7,227 bases of DNA from an uncultured Lacticaseibacillus sp. (GTDB lineage Bacteria; Bacillota; Bacilli; Lactobacillales; Lactobacillaceae): contig CAKRHU010000080.1 of the NCBI GenBank assembly GCA_934339215.1, forward strand, positions 1-7,227. The letters run 5' to 3'. Positions 1-5,233 of this stretch are shown here, in pieces; within the stretch, counting starts at the first letter, position 1, and every line of letters starts with the position of its first letter. The notes beneath the pieces were generated by a model. It was not told the origin of the DNA, ran no database searches, and saw nothing but the letters and a program-made list of their open reading frames with translations. Position numbers and translations under genes: made by a program.

Positions 1-9
1 ATCGAACGT

Positions 10-134
10 GGCAGAAATAATAGTTGAGACAGCGGGTTTCTGGCTCAGCTATTATTTCAGGCAAATTTCAAGACAAGCGGTTTTCTTGGCTCGAAATTTA
101 GGCAAAAGAACATCGGCGGTTTGTGCCGATTTCT
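10..134. repeat. Tandem array of two matching and one divergent hairpin
   Basis: Three successive units begin with GGCA at 10, 60 and 101 (periods 50 and 41). Unit 1 pairs 14-32 with 40-58, with one G-U wobble and one A/G mismatch (29/43), around the 7-nt loop CGGGTTT. Unit 2 pairs 63-77 with 85-99, with mismatches 70/92 and A/G at 73/89, around the loop CGGTTTT. The outer stems of units 1 and 2 are unrelated in sequence. The inner core is the same: AGAC on the left arm, GGCTC on the right arm, CA(A)G/CT(T)G, then the loop. Unit 3 pairs 112-117 with 125-130 and 107-110 with 131-134, and keeps GCGGTTT but not AGAC/GGCTC, so it is a divergent member. Different stems with conserved pairing suggest selection on structure. 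The transcribed strand is unknown. An A/G mismatch in both good units would be a more usual RNA motif on the plus strand than the T/C it becomes on minus. I do not recognise the family. Confidence 0.7.
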
Positions 135-230
135 GGAGCCGGCCGGCCACGAGAGATGATTTCAGTTCCGAAACGAAGCTAGCACACTGACGCTTGATGG
201 CGGTCTGAAGCGCTTACGAAGCCAGACATC
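135..230. other. Non-coding spacer with GC palindrome and weak hairpin
   Basis: I see no gene here. The stretch has an 8-bp palindrome GGCCGGCC (141-148) and a possible hairpin pairing GTCTG (203-207) with CAGAC (223-227). GAT/ATC (196-198, 228-230) lies outside that pairing and GCTT/AAGC (212-215, 219-222) inside it. It lies between the hairpin array and the terminator of the minus-strand Spx-family gene. It may be a degenerate continuation of the array, since GGCGGT recurs at 199-204, but the match is too weak to claim. Confidence 0.35.
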
Positions 231-264
231 AAAAGTGGCCAAGACGATTGAAGTCTTGGCCACT
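231..264 (-). terminator. Intrinsic terminator of the spx-like gene
   Basis: A perfect 12-bp stem (234-245 with 253-264; arm AGTGGCCAAGAC) encloses a 7-nt loop. Read on the minus strand it is followed by a short T run (233-231). It starts 31 nt beyond the stop codon of the minus-strand gene ending at 296. The U-tract is short, so efficiency is uncertain, but the stem is very stable and correctly placed. Confidence 0.8.
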
Positions 265-295
265 CGGTCGGGTATGATTAATGGTTCTCATCTCC

Positions 296-697
296 CTAAA
301 ATCCAGCTAAAAGTTGGGCCTGTTGCAAAGCCATGGCGCGCACATCACGAGGCAAAAAGCGGCGGATCTCATCAGGATGAAAGCCGATTTGCACCCGGCG
401 CTCATCGACAATGATCGGACGGCGCAGTAAGTGCGGTTCGCGAATGATCAAATTGATCATTTGGACTGTGGTCAATTCATCGGTAGTGATCCCCAAGCGC
501 AAGTATGCCTTGGAGCGCACCGAAAGGATGTCATCAAAGCCGCGCTCGGACAAGACCAGCAAATGTTGGACTTCTGCGCGGGAAAGTCGATCCGTGTCTA
601 AATTGCGTTCAATAAATGGAATGTGATTGTCTTCAAGCCACGCTCGCGCTTTGCGGCTGGAGGTGCAACCAGTGGATGTGTATAAGGTGACCGCCAT
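296..697 (-). CDS. Spx/ArsC-family transcriptional regulator, CxxS variant
   Basis: The 133-aa product has the usual Spx length. Spx proteins are thioredoxin-fold regulators that bind the RNA polymerase alpha C-terminal domain and redirect transcription under thiol or cell-envelope stress. Family landmarks are the N-terminal TLYTS strand, the redox-motif region at residues 11-14, Gly53 (matching the alpha-CTD-contact Gly52 of Bacillus subtilis Spx), LLRRPI at 90-95, and the C-terminal DEIRRFLPR. The motif reads C-T-S-S, so the second switch cysteine is serine and an intramolecular disulfide cannot form there. The start at 697 is preceded by AAAGGAG (706-712) with 8-nt spacing. Upstream in-frame starts at 763 and 733 lie before or around the predicted transcription start and were not used. 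The gene is monocistronic, with its own promoter and terminator. Family assignment is firm; which Spx paralogue it is (spxA, trmA or mgsR-like) is not determined. Confidence 0.93.
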   Translation of the reverse strand: MAVTLYTSTGCTSSRKARAWLEDNHIPFIERNLDTDRLSRAEVQHLLVLSERGFDDILSVRSKAYLRLGITTDELTTVQMINLIIREPHLLRRPIIVDERRVQIGFHPDEIRRFLPRDVRAMALQQAQLLAGF

Positions 698-734
698 AAG
701 TATCACTCCTTTAATGTTGAATGCGGTTTCCATA

Positions 735-770
735 TGTTTAATTATATGCGAAGTGATATCCAAAAAACAA
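735..770 (-). promoter_or_regulatory. Promoter of the spx-like gene
   Basis: On the minus strand a perfect TATAAT (746-741) lies 18 nt downstream of TTGTTT (770-765). This places transcription start near 734 and gives a leader of about 37 nt before the ATG at 697. The -10 is consensus and the -35 matches TTGACA at its first three positions only. Confidence 0.75.
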
Positions 771-808
771 TCATTTCTGAAAAGAATTCATTCATAAAAA
801 TGAACTAA

Positions 809-825
809 TGTAAAAATAATGTAAC
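809..825 (+). promoter_or_regulatory. Putative WalR (YycF/VicR) box upstream of spx-like gene
   Basis: TGTAAA-N5-TGTAAC matches the published WalR consensus TGTWAH-N5-TGTWAH at every position. The direct repeat has an 11-bp period and is flanked by a longer shared 8-mer, TAATGTAA (806-813 and 817-824). It lies about 39 bp upstream of the -35 of the minus-strand spx-like gene, on the opposite strand. Its only other neighbour is the 3' end of the hydrolase gene, so the spx-like promoter is the plausible target. The local sequence is AT-rich, which raises the chance of a random match. Confidence 0.5.
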
Positions 826-868
826 TGTGTGTTTTTGCACATGCACACGGATTCTAAGAACTGTCCAC

Positions 869-913
869 GTTAAATAAATAAAAATGCGCAAGCCATTTGT
901 TGGCGAGCGCATT
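869..913 (-). terminator. Intrinsic terminator of the YhfI-like gene
   Basis: On the minus strand the stem AATGCGC (913-907) pairs with GCGCATT (889-883). A 2x2 internal loop separates it from a GCCA/TGGC inner stem and a 5-nt loop (896-900). The T-rich tail TTTATTTATTT follows. It begins 23 nt after the stop codon at 937. Confidence 0.85.
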
Positions 914-936
914 ATTAGATGTTTATTTTATAGTTA

Positions 937-1674
937 TTAGATATCGAAAACTGATTTTTCTGACGCCAAAGTCACTGGCCGTTCACCTGCAGTCGCTTGT
1001 GCTTGTTGTTTCAGCTCAGCCAACGATAGTTCTTGCGGCAAATGCGTCAAAACCAAATGTTTGACATTGGCATCTTGGGCCAACTGCCCGGCTTGTGGCG
1101 CCGTTAAATGCCAGCGCGGTGCCGGCTTATCAGCTAAGAAGTTCGTATCGGCGAGCAACAAATCAGCATCTTGGGCAAACGGTACTAACCCGGCAAAGGC
1201 GCGCGTATCTGAAGTGTTGACTAAGACTTTACCAGTGGCTTTTTCCAAGATGCGCACTGCAAAAGCCGGCACTGGATGCTCTGTTTCTAAGAAAGTCAAT
1301 TTGAAGGGTCCCAGATCCAAAGTCGTATCTTGTGTGTACCCGAAACCTTCCGTGAAATTACCAAACGTCAACGCCGCAAAGTTCAACGGATCTTTGGTGT
1401 GACCGTACACTGGCAATGGCAGATGCTTTTTTTGGCCAGAATGGAGTTGATAGTAGTATTGCAAAACCCCAAAGTCTGCCACGTGATCGTGATGATAATG
1501 GGTCAGCAATACCGCATCCAATAAATTAGGATCCAAGACTTCTTGCAATGCCAGCAACGCACCGCTACCAGCATCCATCAATAAATTAAAATTACCACTT
1601 TGCACCAAATACGCACTGGTGCCAATGCCGTGGTCGGGATAGCCACCAAAATATCCGAGGATCGTCAGTTTCAT
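937..1674 (-). CDS. YhfI-like metallo-beta-lactamase-fold hydrolase
   Basis: The 245-aa product resembles Bacillus subtilis YhfI in length and along its whole sequence, as far as I recall that protein. It carries a metallo-beta-lactamase/RNase Z-type fold. Metal-ligand motifs are HYHHDH (residues 59-64), His133 (ETEHPV), Asp156 (NTSDTR) and His211 (LTHLP). His189, in a WHLTA segment, corresponds to the RNase Z-like histidine before a helix. It probably binds two metal ions and hydrolyses a phosphodiester or ester in the cytoplasm; there is no signal peptide and the true substrate is unknown. The start at 1674 has GAAAGG (1684-1689) at 9-nt spacing. An in-frame ATG three codons upstream (1683) abuts that ribosome-binding site and cannot use it. 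The gene is monocistronic and divergent from the HmoB-like gene. It is too short and lacks the features expected of a true tRNA-processing RNase Z. Confidence 0.92.
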   Translation of the reverse strand: MKLTILGYFGGYPDHGIGTSAYLVQSGNFNLLMDAGSGALLALQEVLDPNLLDAVLLTHYHHDHVADFGVLQYYYQLHSGQKKHLPLPVYGHTKDPLNFAALTFGNFTEGFGYTQDTTLDLGPFKLTFLETEHPVPAFAVRILEKATGKVLVNTSDTRAFAGLVPFAQDADLLLADTNFLADKPAPRWHLTAPQAGQLAQDANVKHLVLTHLPQELSLAELKQQAQATAGERPVTLASEKSVFDI

Positions 1675-1700
1675 TATCGTCATCCTTTCATGATATTTTC

Positions 1701-1730
1701 AGGATACAACATCATCGTGATCTTGACCAA
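1701..1730 (-). promoter_or_regulatory. Possible promoter of the YhfI-like gene
   Basis: On the minus strand TTGGTC (1730-1725) and TATCCT (1706-1701) are separated by 18 nt and lie just upstream of the ribosome-binding site. Both boxes are imperfect, so this is the best candidate rather than a clear promoter. Confidence 0.4.
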
Positions 1731-1766
1731 CATTAAAAAGTTTTCAGAACCCAAGCGTTTCCGCTT

Positions 1767-1781
1767 TGTAAACGTTATAAT
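1767..1781 (+). promoter_or_regulatory. -10 box of HmoB-like gene overlapping a cre-like site
   Basis: A perfect TATAAT occupies 1776-1781, but no good -35 lies at the expected distance. The 14-mer at 1767-1780 (TGTAAACGTTATAA) matches the cre consensus TGWAANCGNTNWCA at all positions but one. Overlap with the -10 box is the arrangement typical of CcpA repression. Just upstream, 1753-1766 is an inverted repeat AAGCG-TTTC-CGCTT. One-mismatch cre sites also occur by chance, so carbon catabolite control is an inference. Confidence 0.5.
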
Positions 1782-1799
1782 AGAACTGGAGGTGGGATC

Positions 1800-2324
1800 A
1801 TGACCCAACGGGTACAGATTGTTTTAGGTTCCAAGCGTTTTCTTAAGCGCTTTTTTAAAGAATATCAAACGCCATTATTATTCATGAAACCTTTGGCTAA
1901 AGGCGCCAATTACGGCGTATTAGATGTTGAAGCCAAGGTGCCATTCGTCGCACCGATGGCTTATGATACGTTGGCCCTTGGTGGCACCATCGAAAATCGC
2001 GGCTACATTCAATTGGCTTATTATCATTTGACTGAAGATGAAGCCCCAGTATTCATCGATCAATTCAAAAAGCTCTTGAAACAGCGTGATCAATTGCAAG
2101 GTAATTTAGCGTTGGGCTTATTTGTCAAAGACGCCAAAGCTCGCGACTATCTGGTCCTCAGTCAATGGGAGCGGACATTGGATGTGTTTGCCTCAAAGTC
2201 CACCCCTTTGTGGCAACCCGTCAACAAATTCGTTGAACGCGCCGCCAAAGGTCAAGGCTATCACGACGCCAACTATCAAATCATCTCCCCGGATGACGAC
2301 GACCAAAACGAAAAAAGTGACTAA
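1800..2324 (+). CDS. HmoB-like (antibiotic biosynthesis monooxygenase-fold) protein
   Basis: The 174-aa protein has the two-part architecture of Bacillus HmoB/YhgC (about 166 aa): an N-terminal extension (1-65), then a ferredoxin-like ABM domain (about 66-145). The recognisable ABM signature is the strand YLVLSQWE (117-124) followed by a helix. HmoB and IsdG proteins bind and degrade haem to free iron. By my alignment from memory, the catalytic asparagine falls at Tyr74 or its neighbour Ala73, and the catalytic histidine at Asn142. Haem degradation is therefore doubtful. The C-terminus (from 165) is a short acidic tail with four consecutive Asp. GGAGG (1788-1792) sits 7 nt before the ATG. The gene is monocistronic, divergent from the YhfI-like gene and convergent with bceB. 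Fold assignment is fairly sure; function is not. Confidence 0.8.
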   Translation: MTQRVQIVLGSKRFLKRFFKEYQTPLLFMKPLAKGANYGVLDVEAKVPFVAPMAYDTLALGGTIENRGYIQLAYYHLTEDEAPVFIDQFKKLLKQRDQLQGNLALGLFVKDAKARDYLVLSQWERTLDVFASKSTPLWQPVNKFVERAAKGQGYHDANYQIISPDDDDQNEKSD

Positions 2325-2327
2325 ATC

Positions 2328-2366
2328 AAAAATTGCGAGCCTGATCAAACGGACTCGCAATTTTTT
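2328..2366. terminator. Bidirectional terminator shared by HmoB-like gene and bceB
   Basis: ATTGCGAG (2332-2339) pairs with CTCGCAAT (2354-2361), with a 14-nt loop that can add CC/GG pairs. An A-run on the left and T6 on the right (2361-2366) serve as U-tracts on either strand. The plus-strand stop is at 2324. The minus-strand bceB stop (2367-2365) overlaps the T-run, so both genes end on this one element. Confidence 0.9.
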
Positions 2367-4383
2367 ATAGCTGATTTAAACGCATCGCAGTGATCGAAGC
2401 AAAGCCGACATACACCAAGGTATACGCCCCAAACGCGATCCCCACTGAGGAACTCGGTGAGCCGTCAAGGGCGACTTGCAGTACCCGAATTCCTAAAATG
2501 GCGTTAAAACTACCTAAAATCAGCGGCAAACCGAATACTGACACCACCTGCGCCACTTGAAGATGGGCGAGATCTTTAGCCGGCATCCCCAAGCGTTGCA
2601 ACGTGGTTTTGATATGTTGCGTATGCCGTCCGGAAACCAATTGTTTTAATAAAAGAATGCTTGCAGTCGCCACCATGAACACGACGCCTAACAATGTCAT
2701 AATAAACAACAAGAATCCGAAAACCACGCGCATTTGATGCAAAGCCGGTCGCCGCAAGGAAATGGCGTCGCGATCCATGGAAGTACTCGACGCATGCTTC
2801 AAAAAGCGGATCGGCTGCTTCCCTGCCAAAGTCGCATGATCATAAGTGACATAATCCACCTGATCGATTTTTAACAAAGCGGACTCAACCCGTTTGCGAG
2901 CAGCCGGCTTTAACTTGATGCCAGTGAGTTGGTCGACTGGGGCTTGCAACGTGTCGTAAACTGCATTGCTGATCACCAACGCCCGATCAAAATAACCGGC
3001 GCCACCTAAAGGAAATTGATTGGTGATGGTTTTGACGGTCAACTGTTCGCCAGTCCGGGTCAAGGTGAGCTTACGACCGGCATTGTTCCAGCCGCCGATG
3101 CCTTTGGTTTGGTAATAGGTTTGGCCAATAGTGATCATGACTGTTTGGTGTTTTTTTAATGTGACTTGCGGCAAGTTGCGTTGATGATGGCGAATCTTTT
3201 GATAATCACGCACGGCGATCACTTGATACAAGGCGTTTTCTTGTTTGTCTGAATTGTTGCGCATGCGCAATTTCACGCGCCCAGCCGCCAGTTTGGTCGG
3301 CAATTGCCAGGTTTTCGCGATGTCTTTTGATGCCACATGCTTTTTGACGCGACGCATGCCACCTTGAGTGGCTAGGATCGATTGCGCCACATCTTGCACT
3401 ACCACAGCTTGGCCGAATTGATACAACATCGCAGCACTGCCTAACATCACCAACGTCACCGTGGTCAGCCAAGTGGTCAGCCATAGTGACTGGGTGTTGA
3501 TGCGCAACCGTTTGTACATGGCGACTAACCACAAATAGTGTTTGGCGGACATTTTGCGCTGTTGCTTGAGATGCAAGGCGATGATCATCGGTAGCGTGCA
3601 AGCATATAACAAGTAAACCCCGATCACTTCGGCCAAACCCCAGCCAACAAATAAGCTCCCGAGCCCCGCACTGACACCAAACCACTGGGTAAAGCGACTG
3701 GTCCAATCAAACAATGCCGCTAAGACCCAAGTCGCCCAGCCAAACAAGCCGATTCCAGCAACAGCCCCGATCACCATGCTGGCAGTGAGCGGCTGGACTA
3801 CTGTTTTTTCAGGGGTAGTTTGGGCCTTCACCAGCACGTCTCGGCCACTGGCACTGATCGCCCGCAGCCCACCAAGGGCCAACAATAACACCAACACGAC
3901 CCCAGCAACCTCGCCAATGGCAACGGGGCTAAACAGCAACCCCACTGATTGCGCACTGTCCACTAACCGCAATAACCCCATGGCCAACAGTTTTGAAATC
4001 ACGATACCGCCAAGGATCCCACCGATCAAACCGGCACAACCAGAAATCAAAGTTTCTCCAACCAGGCTCATATTTAAGCGCCATTGCGGCATGCCTAAGC
4101 GACGATACAATTGAAATTCATGCTCGCGCCTAGCGATCAACAACCCGTTGAGATACACCATGAACATCACGGAAAACAGCATCATCACCACTAACACCAC
4201 CACTAAGGCGGCCGGAAATAAACTGGTCATGTTGCTGCCTTTGCCGATTTTGTTCAACAAGGGTTGCGCCTCGATCAAGGCCGCCACGGCGTACATCATT
4301 GCCACTAAGATCCCTAGGACAATGGCAAACAGTTGGTGCATCCCGCGATGACGGTGTAAATCAGTTTTGATCTGCGTCCACAT
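2365..4383 (-). CDS. bceB: BceB-type ABC transporter permease
   Basis: The 672-aa product matches the length and layout of BceB-type permeases (FtsX-like). These are single-chain permeases of peptide-antibiotic resistance transporters that also relay the signal to a BceS-type kinase. Ten membrane segments are visible, roughly at residues 17-38, 56-83, 107-137, 155-175, 201-225, 238-271, 302-325, 553-580, 610-635 and 646-667. The family's large extracellular domain lies between segments 7 and 8 (about 326-548, some 220 aa). This domain is markedly basic, about 36 Lys/Arg against 14 Asp/Glu. The start at 4383 has GGAGGG (4394-4399) 10 nt upstream, lying inside the end of bceA. The two genes overlap by 23 nt, so translational coupling is likely. 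A longer in-frame start at 4422 lacks support. Substrate is not predictable; known relatives act on bacitracin, nisin and other lipid II-cycle-targeting peptides. Confidence 0.95.
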   Translation of the reverse strand: MWTQIKTDLHRHRGMHQLFAIVLGILVAMMYAVAALIEAQPLLNKIGKGSNMTSLFPAALVVVLVVMMLFSVMFMVYLNGLLIARREHEFQLYRRLGMPQWRLNMSLVGETLISGCAGLIGGILGGIVISKLLAMGLLRLVDSAQSVGLLFSPVAIGEVAGVVLVLLLALGGLRAISASGRDVLVKAQTTPEKTVVQPLTASMVIGAVAGIGLFGWATWVLAALFDWTSRFTQWFGVSAGLGSLFVGWGLAEVIGVYLLYACTLPMIIALHLKQQRKMSAKHYLWLVAMYKRLRINTQSLWLTTWLTTVTLVMLGSAAMLYQFGQAVVVQDVAQSILATQGGMRRVKKHVASKDIAKTWQLPTKLAAGRVKLRMRNNSDKQENALYQVIAVRDYQKIRHHQRNLPQVTLKKHQTVMITIGQTYYQTKGIGGWNNAGRKLTLTRTGEQLTVKTITNQFPLGGAGYFDRALVISNAVYDTLQAPVDQLTGIKLKPAARKRVESALLKIDQVDYVTYDHATLAGKQPIRFLKHASSTSMDRDAISLRRPALHQMRVVFGFLLFIMTLLGVVFMVATASILLLKQLVSGRHTQHIKTTLQRLGMPAKDLAHLQVAQVVSVFGLPLILGSFNAILGIRVLQVALDGSPSSSVGIAFGAYTLVYVGFASITAMRLNQL

Positions 4384-5137
4384 GATGCCGTCGCCCTCCA
4401 GAAATCGATGCTTGCATGTCAATGATGCTGTTGAAGAAATCTTGCCGACTCCCGTGCCGCGTCACTTCAGCAAAATACGCCCCATCGCGAATAAAAATGA
4501 TCCGATTGCAAAAACTAGCGGTAAACGCATCATGCGTCACCATTAAAATCGTGGTGTCCGCTTCTAAATTAATTTTAGCCAAGTAACGCAACAATTCAGT
4601 CGCCGCCAATGAATCCAAACTTCCAGTCGGCTCATCGGCTAAGACTAAACGCGGATGCGTGATGATTGCCCGCGCTGCAGCGACGCGTTGGCGTTGACCG
4701 AGGCTGAGTTGTGCAGGATAGCGGGCCATCAGCGGCAGTAATCCTAATAAATCGCCCACTTTTTGCAAGCGGTCGTCTAAATCACTCGGCACTGGTGGGA
4801 CAAAGGTTAAGGGCAAAGTGATATTAGCCGACACCGGCAAATCATCAAGTAAATCGAAGTCTTGAAAAATAAACCCTAATTGCTCCCGGCGAAAATCGGC
4901 ACTTTGGGCTTTGGACATACTGCTGAGATCGGTTCTATCGATCCATACACCGCCAGCTGTTGGGGTATCCATGGTGGCTAAAATATTTAACAACGTGGAT
5001 TTACCCGCCCCACTTGGCCCCATGATGCCGACAAATTCACCAGCATCGACGCCGAAACTCAAATCATTCAGCGCCGTCACCCGATTGAACCGGTGTCCAT
5101 AAATTTTAGTTAAATGATCGACTTTGACCATTCGCAT
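4361..5137 (-). CDS. bceA: BceA-type ABC transporter ATP-binding protein
   Basis: The 258-aa cytoplasmic ATPase is the partner of the downstream permease. Motifs in order are Walker A GPSGAGKST (40-48), Q-loop FIFQDFDLLD (89-98), ABC signature LSLGQ (144-148) where LSGGQ is usual, Walker B LVLADEP with the D-loop TGSLDS (164-176), and the H-loop MVTHD (199-203). It energises target removal from the peptide antibiotic and supports flux sensing with BceS. I chose the start at 5137 because GGAGGT (5145-5150) lies 7-8 nt upstream. A second ATG two codons later (5131) would sit too far from it, and the extended frame to 5200 crosses the predicted promoter. It is the first gene of bceAB, divergent from bceRS. 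Leu in place of the first Gly of the signature should be tolerated. Confidence 0.96.
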   Translation of the reverse strand: MRMVKVDHLTKIYGHRFNRVTALNDLSFGVDAGEFVGIMGPSGAGKSTLLNILATMDTPTAGGVWIDRTDLSSMSKAQSADFRREQLGFIFQDFDLLDDLPVSANITLPLTFVPPVPSDLDDRLQKVGDLLGLLPLMARYPAQLSLGQRQRVAAARAIITHPRLVLADEPTGSLDSLAATELLRYLAKINLEADTTILMVTHDAFTASFCNRIIFIRDGAYFAEVTRHGSRQDFFNSIIDMQASISGGRRHHVDADQN

Positions 5138-5161
5138 GCCGTCCACCTCCAGTACTCTTTC

Positions 5162-5167
5162 ATGATA
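5162..5167 (-). promoter_or_regulatory. Probable -10 box of bceAB
   Basis: On the minus strand TATCAT lies 24 nt upstream of the bceA start codon and 11 nt upstream of the ribosome-binding site, implying a very short leader (about 18 nt). The -35 region at 17-nt spacing (TGCCAA, 5190-5185) is poor. This fits a promoter that needs an activator such as phosphorylated BceR. Confidence 0.5.
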
Positions 5168-5192
5168 CCAAACTTGTGTCCAAGTTGGCATC
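5164..5192. promoter_or_regulatory. Inverted repeat, candidate operator between bceAB and bceRS
   Basis: CCAAACTTG (5168-5176), TGTC, CAAGTTGG (5181-5188) form an interrupted inverted repeat with one extra A. Flanking GAT (5164-5166) and ATC (5190-5192) extend it. It sits midway between the divergent start codons, overlaps the -35 of bceRS and fills the spacer of the bceAB promoter. Neither transcript is predicted to include it, so it is more likely a protein-binding site than an RNA hairpin. BceR is the obvious candidate ligand. The sequence does not match the Bacillus BceR motif (TNACA-N4-TGTAA) that I know. Confidence 0.6.
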
Positions 5193-5201
5193 TGGTACAA
5201 T
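5174..5201 (+). promoter_or_regulatory. Promoter of bceRS
   Basis: TTGTGT (5174-5179) and TACAAT (5196-5201) are spaced 16 nt. A TG dinucleotide one base before the -10 (5193-5194) makes an extended -10. Transcription would start near 5208, about 26 nt before the bceR ATG. Confidence 0.65.
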
Positions 5202-5207
5202 TAATGT

Positions 5208-5219
5208 AATGAATTCATT
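5208..5219. promoter_or_regulatory. 12-bp perfect palindrome in the bceRS leader
   Basis: AATGAATTCATT reads identically on both strands. GTAA/TTAC flanks extend the symmetry to 5206-5222 with a one-base offset. It covers the predicted bceRS transcription start and ends just before the ribosome-binding site. It may be a regulator site, but an AT-rich palindrome this size can also be coincidental. Confidence 0.35.
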
Positions 5220-5233
5220 TACTGGAGGTCGCC

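Noticed and set aside
10..134. CRISPR array interpretation of the repeats
   Set aside because: Units differ in length (50 and 41) and there are no constant direct repeats with unique spacers; the variable parts pair with each other.
8..190. Plus-strand 60-codon open frame at the left edge
   Set aside because: It runs through the hairpin array, has no ribosome-binding site, and its composition is explained by the inverted repeats.
698..763. N-terminal extension of the spx-like gene to a TTG at 763
   Set aside because: The extension covers the predicted -10 box and lacks a ribosome-binding site, while ATG 697 has AAAGGAG at 8 nt and gives the normal Spx N-terminus.
828..849. GTGTG/CACAC inverted repeat between the spx-like and yhfI-like genes
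   Set aside because: Only about 5 bp pair across a long loop, so it is not better than chance.
1061..1402. Plus-strand frames antisense to the YhfI-like gene
   Set aside because: They are the complement of a conserved coding sequence and have no start signals.
3206..3706. 166-codon minus-strand frame inside bceB
   Set aside because: It lies in another frame of a convincing membrane protein gene; its product shows no membrane pattern or family motif.
5121..5131. Alternative bceA start at the second ATG (5131)
   Set aside because: It would be about 14 nt from GGAGG, while ATG 5137 has normal spacing; it cannot be excluded entirely.
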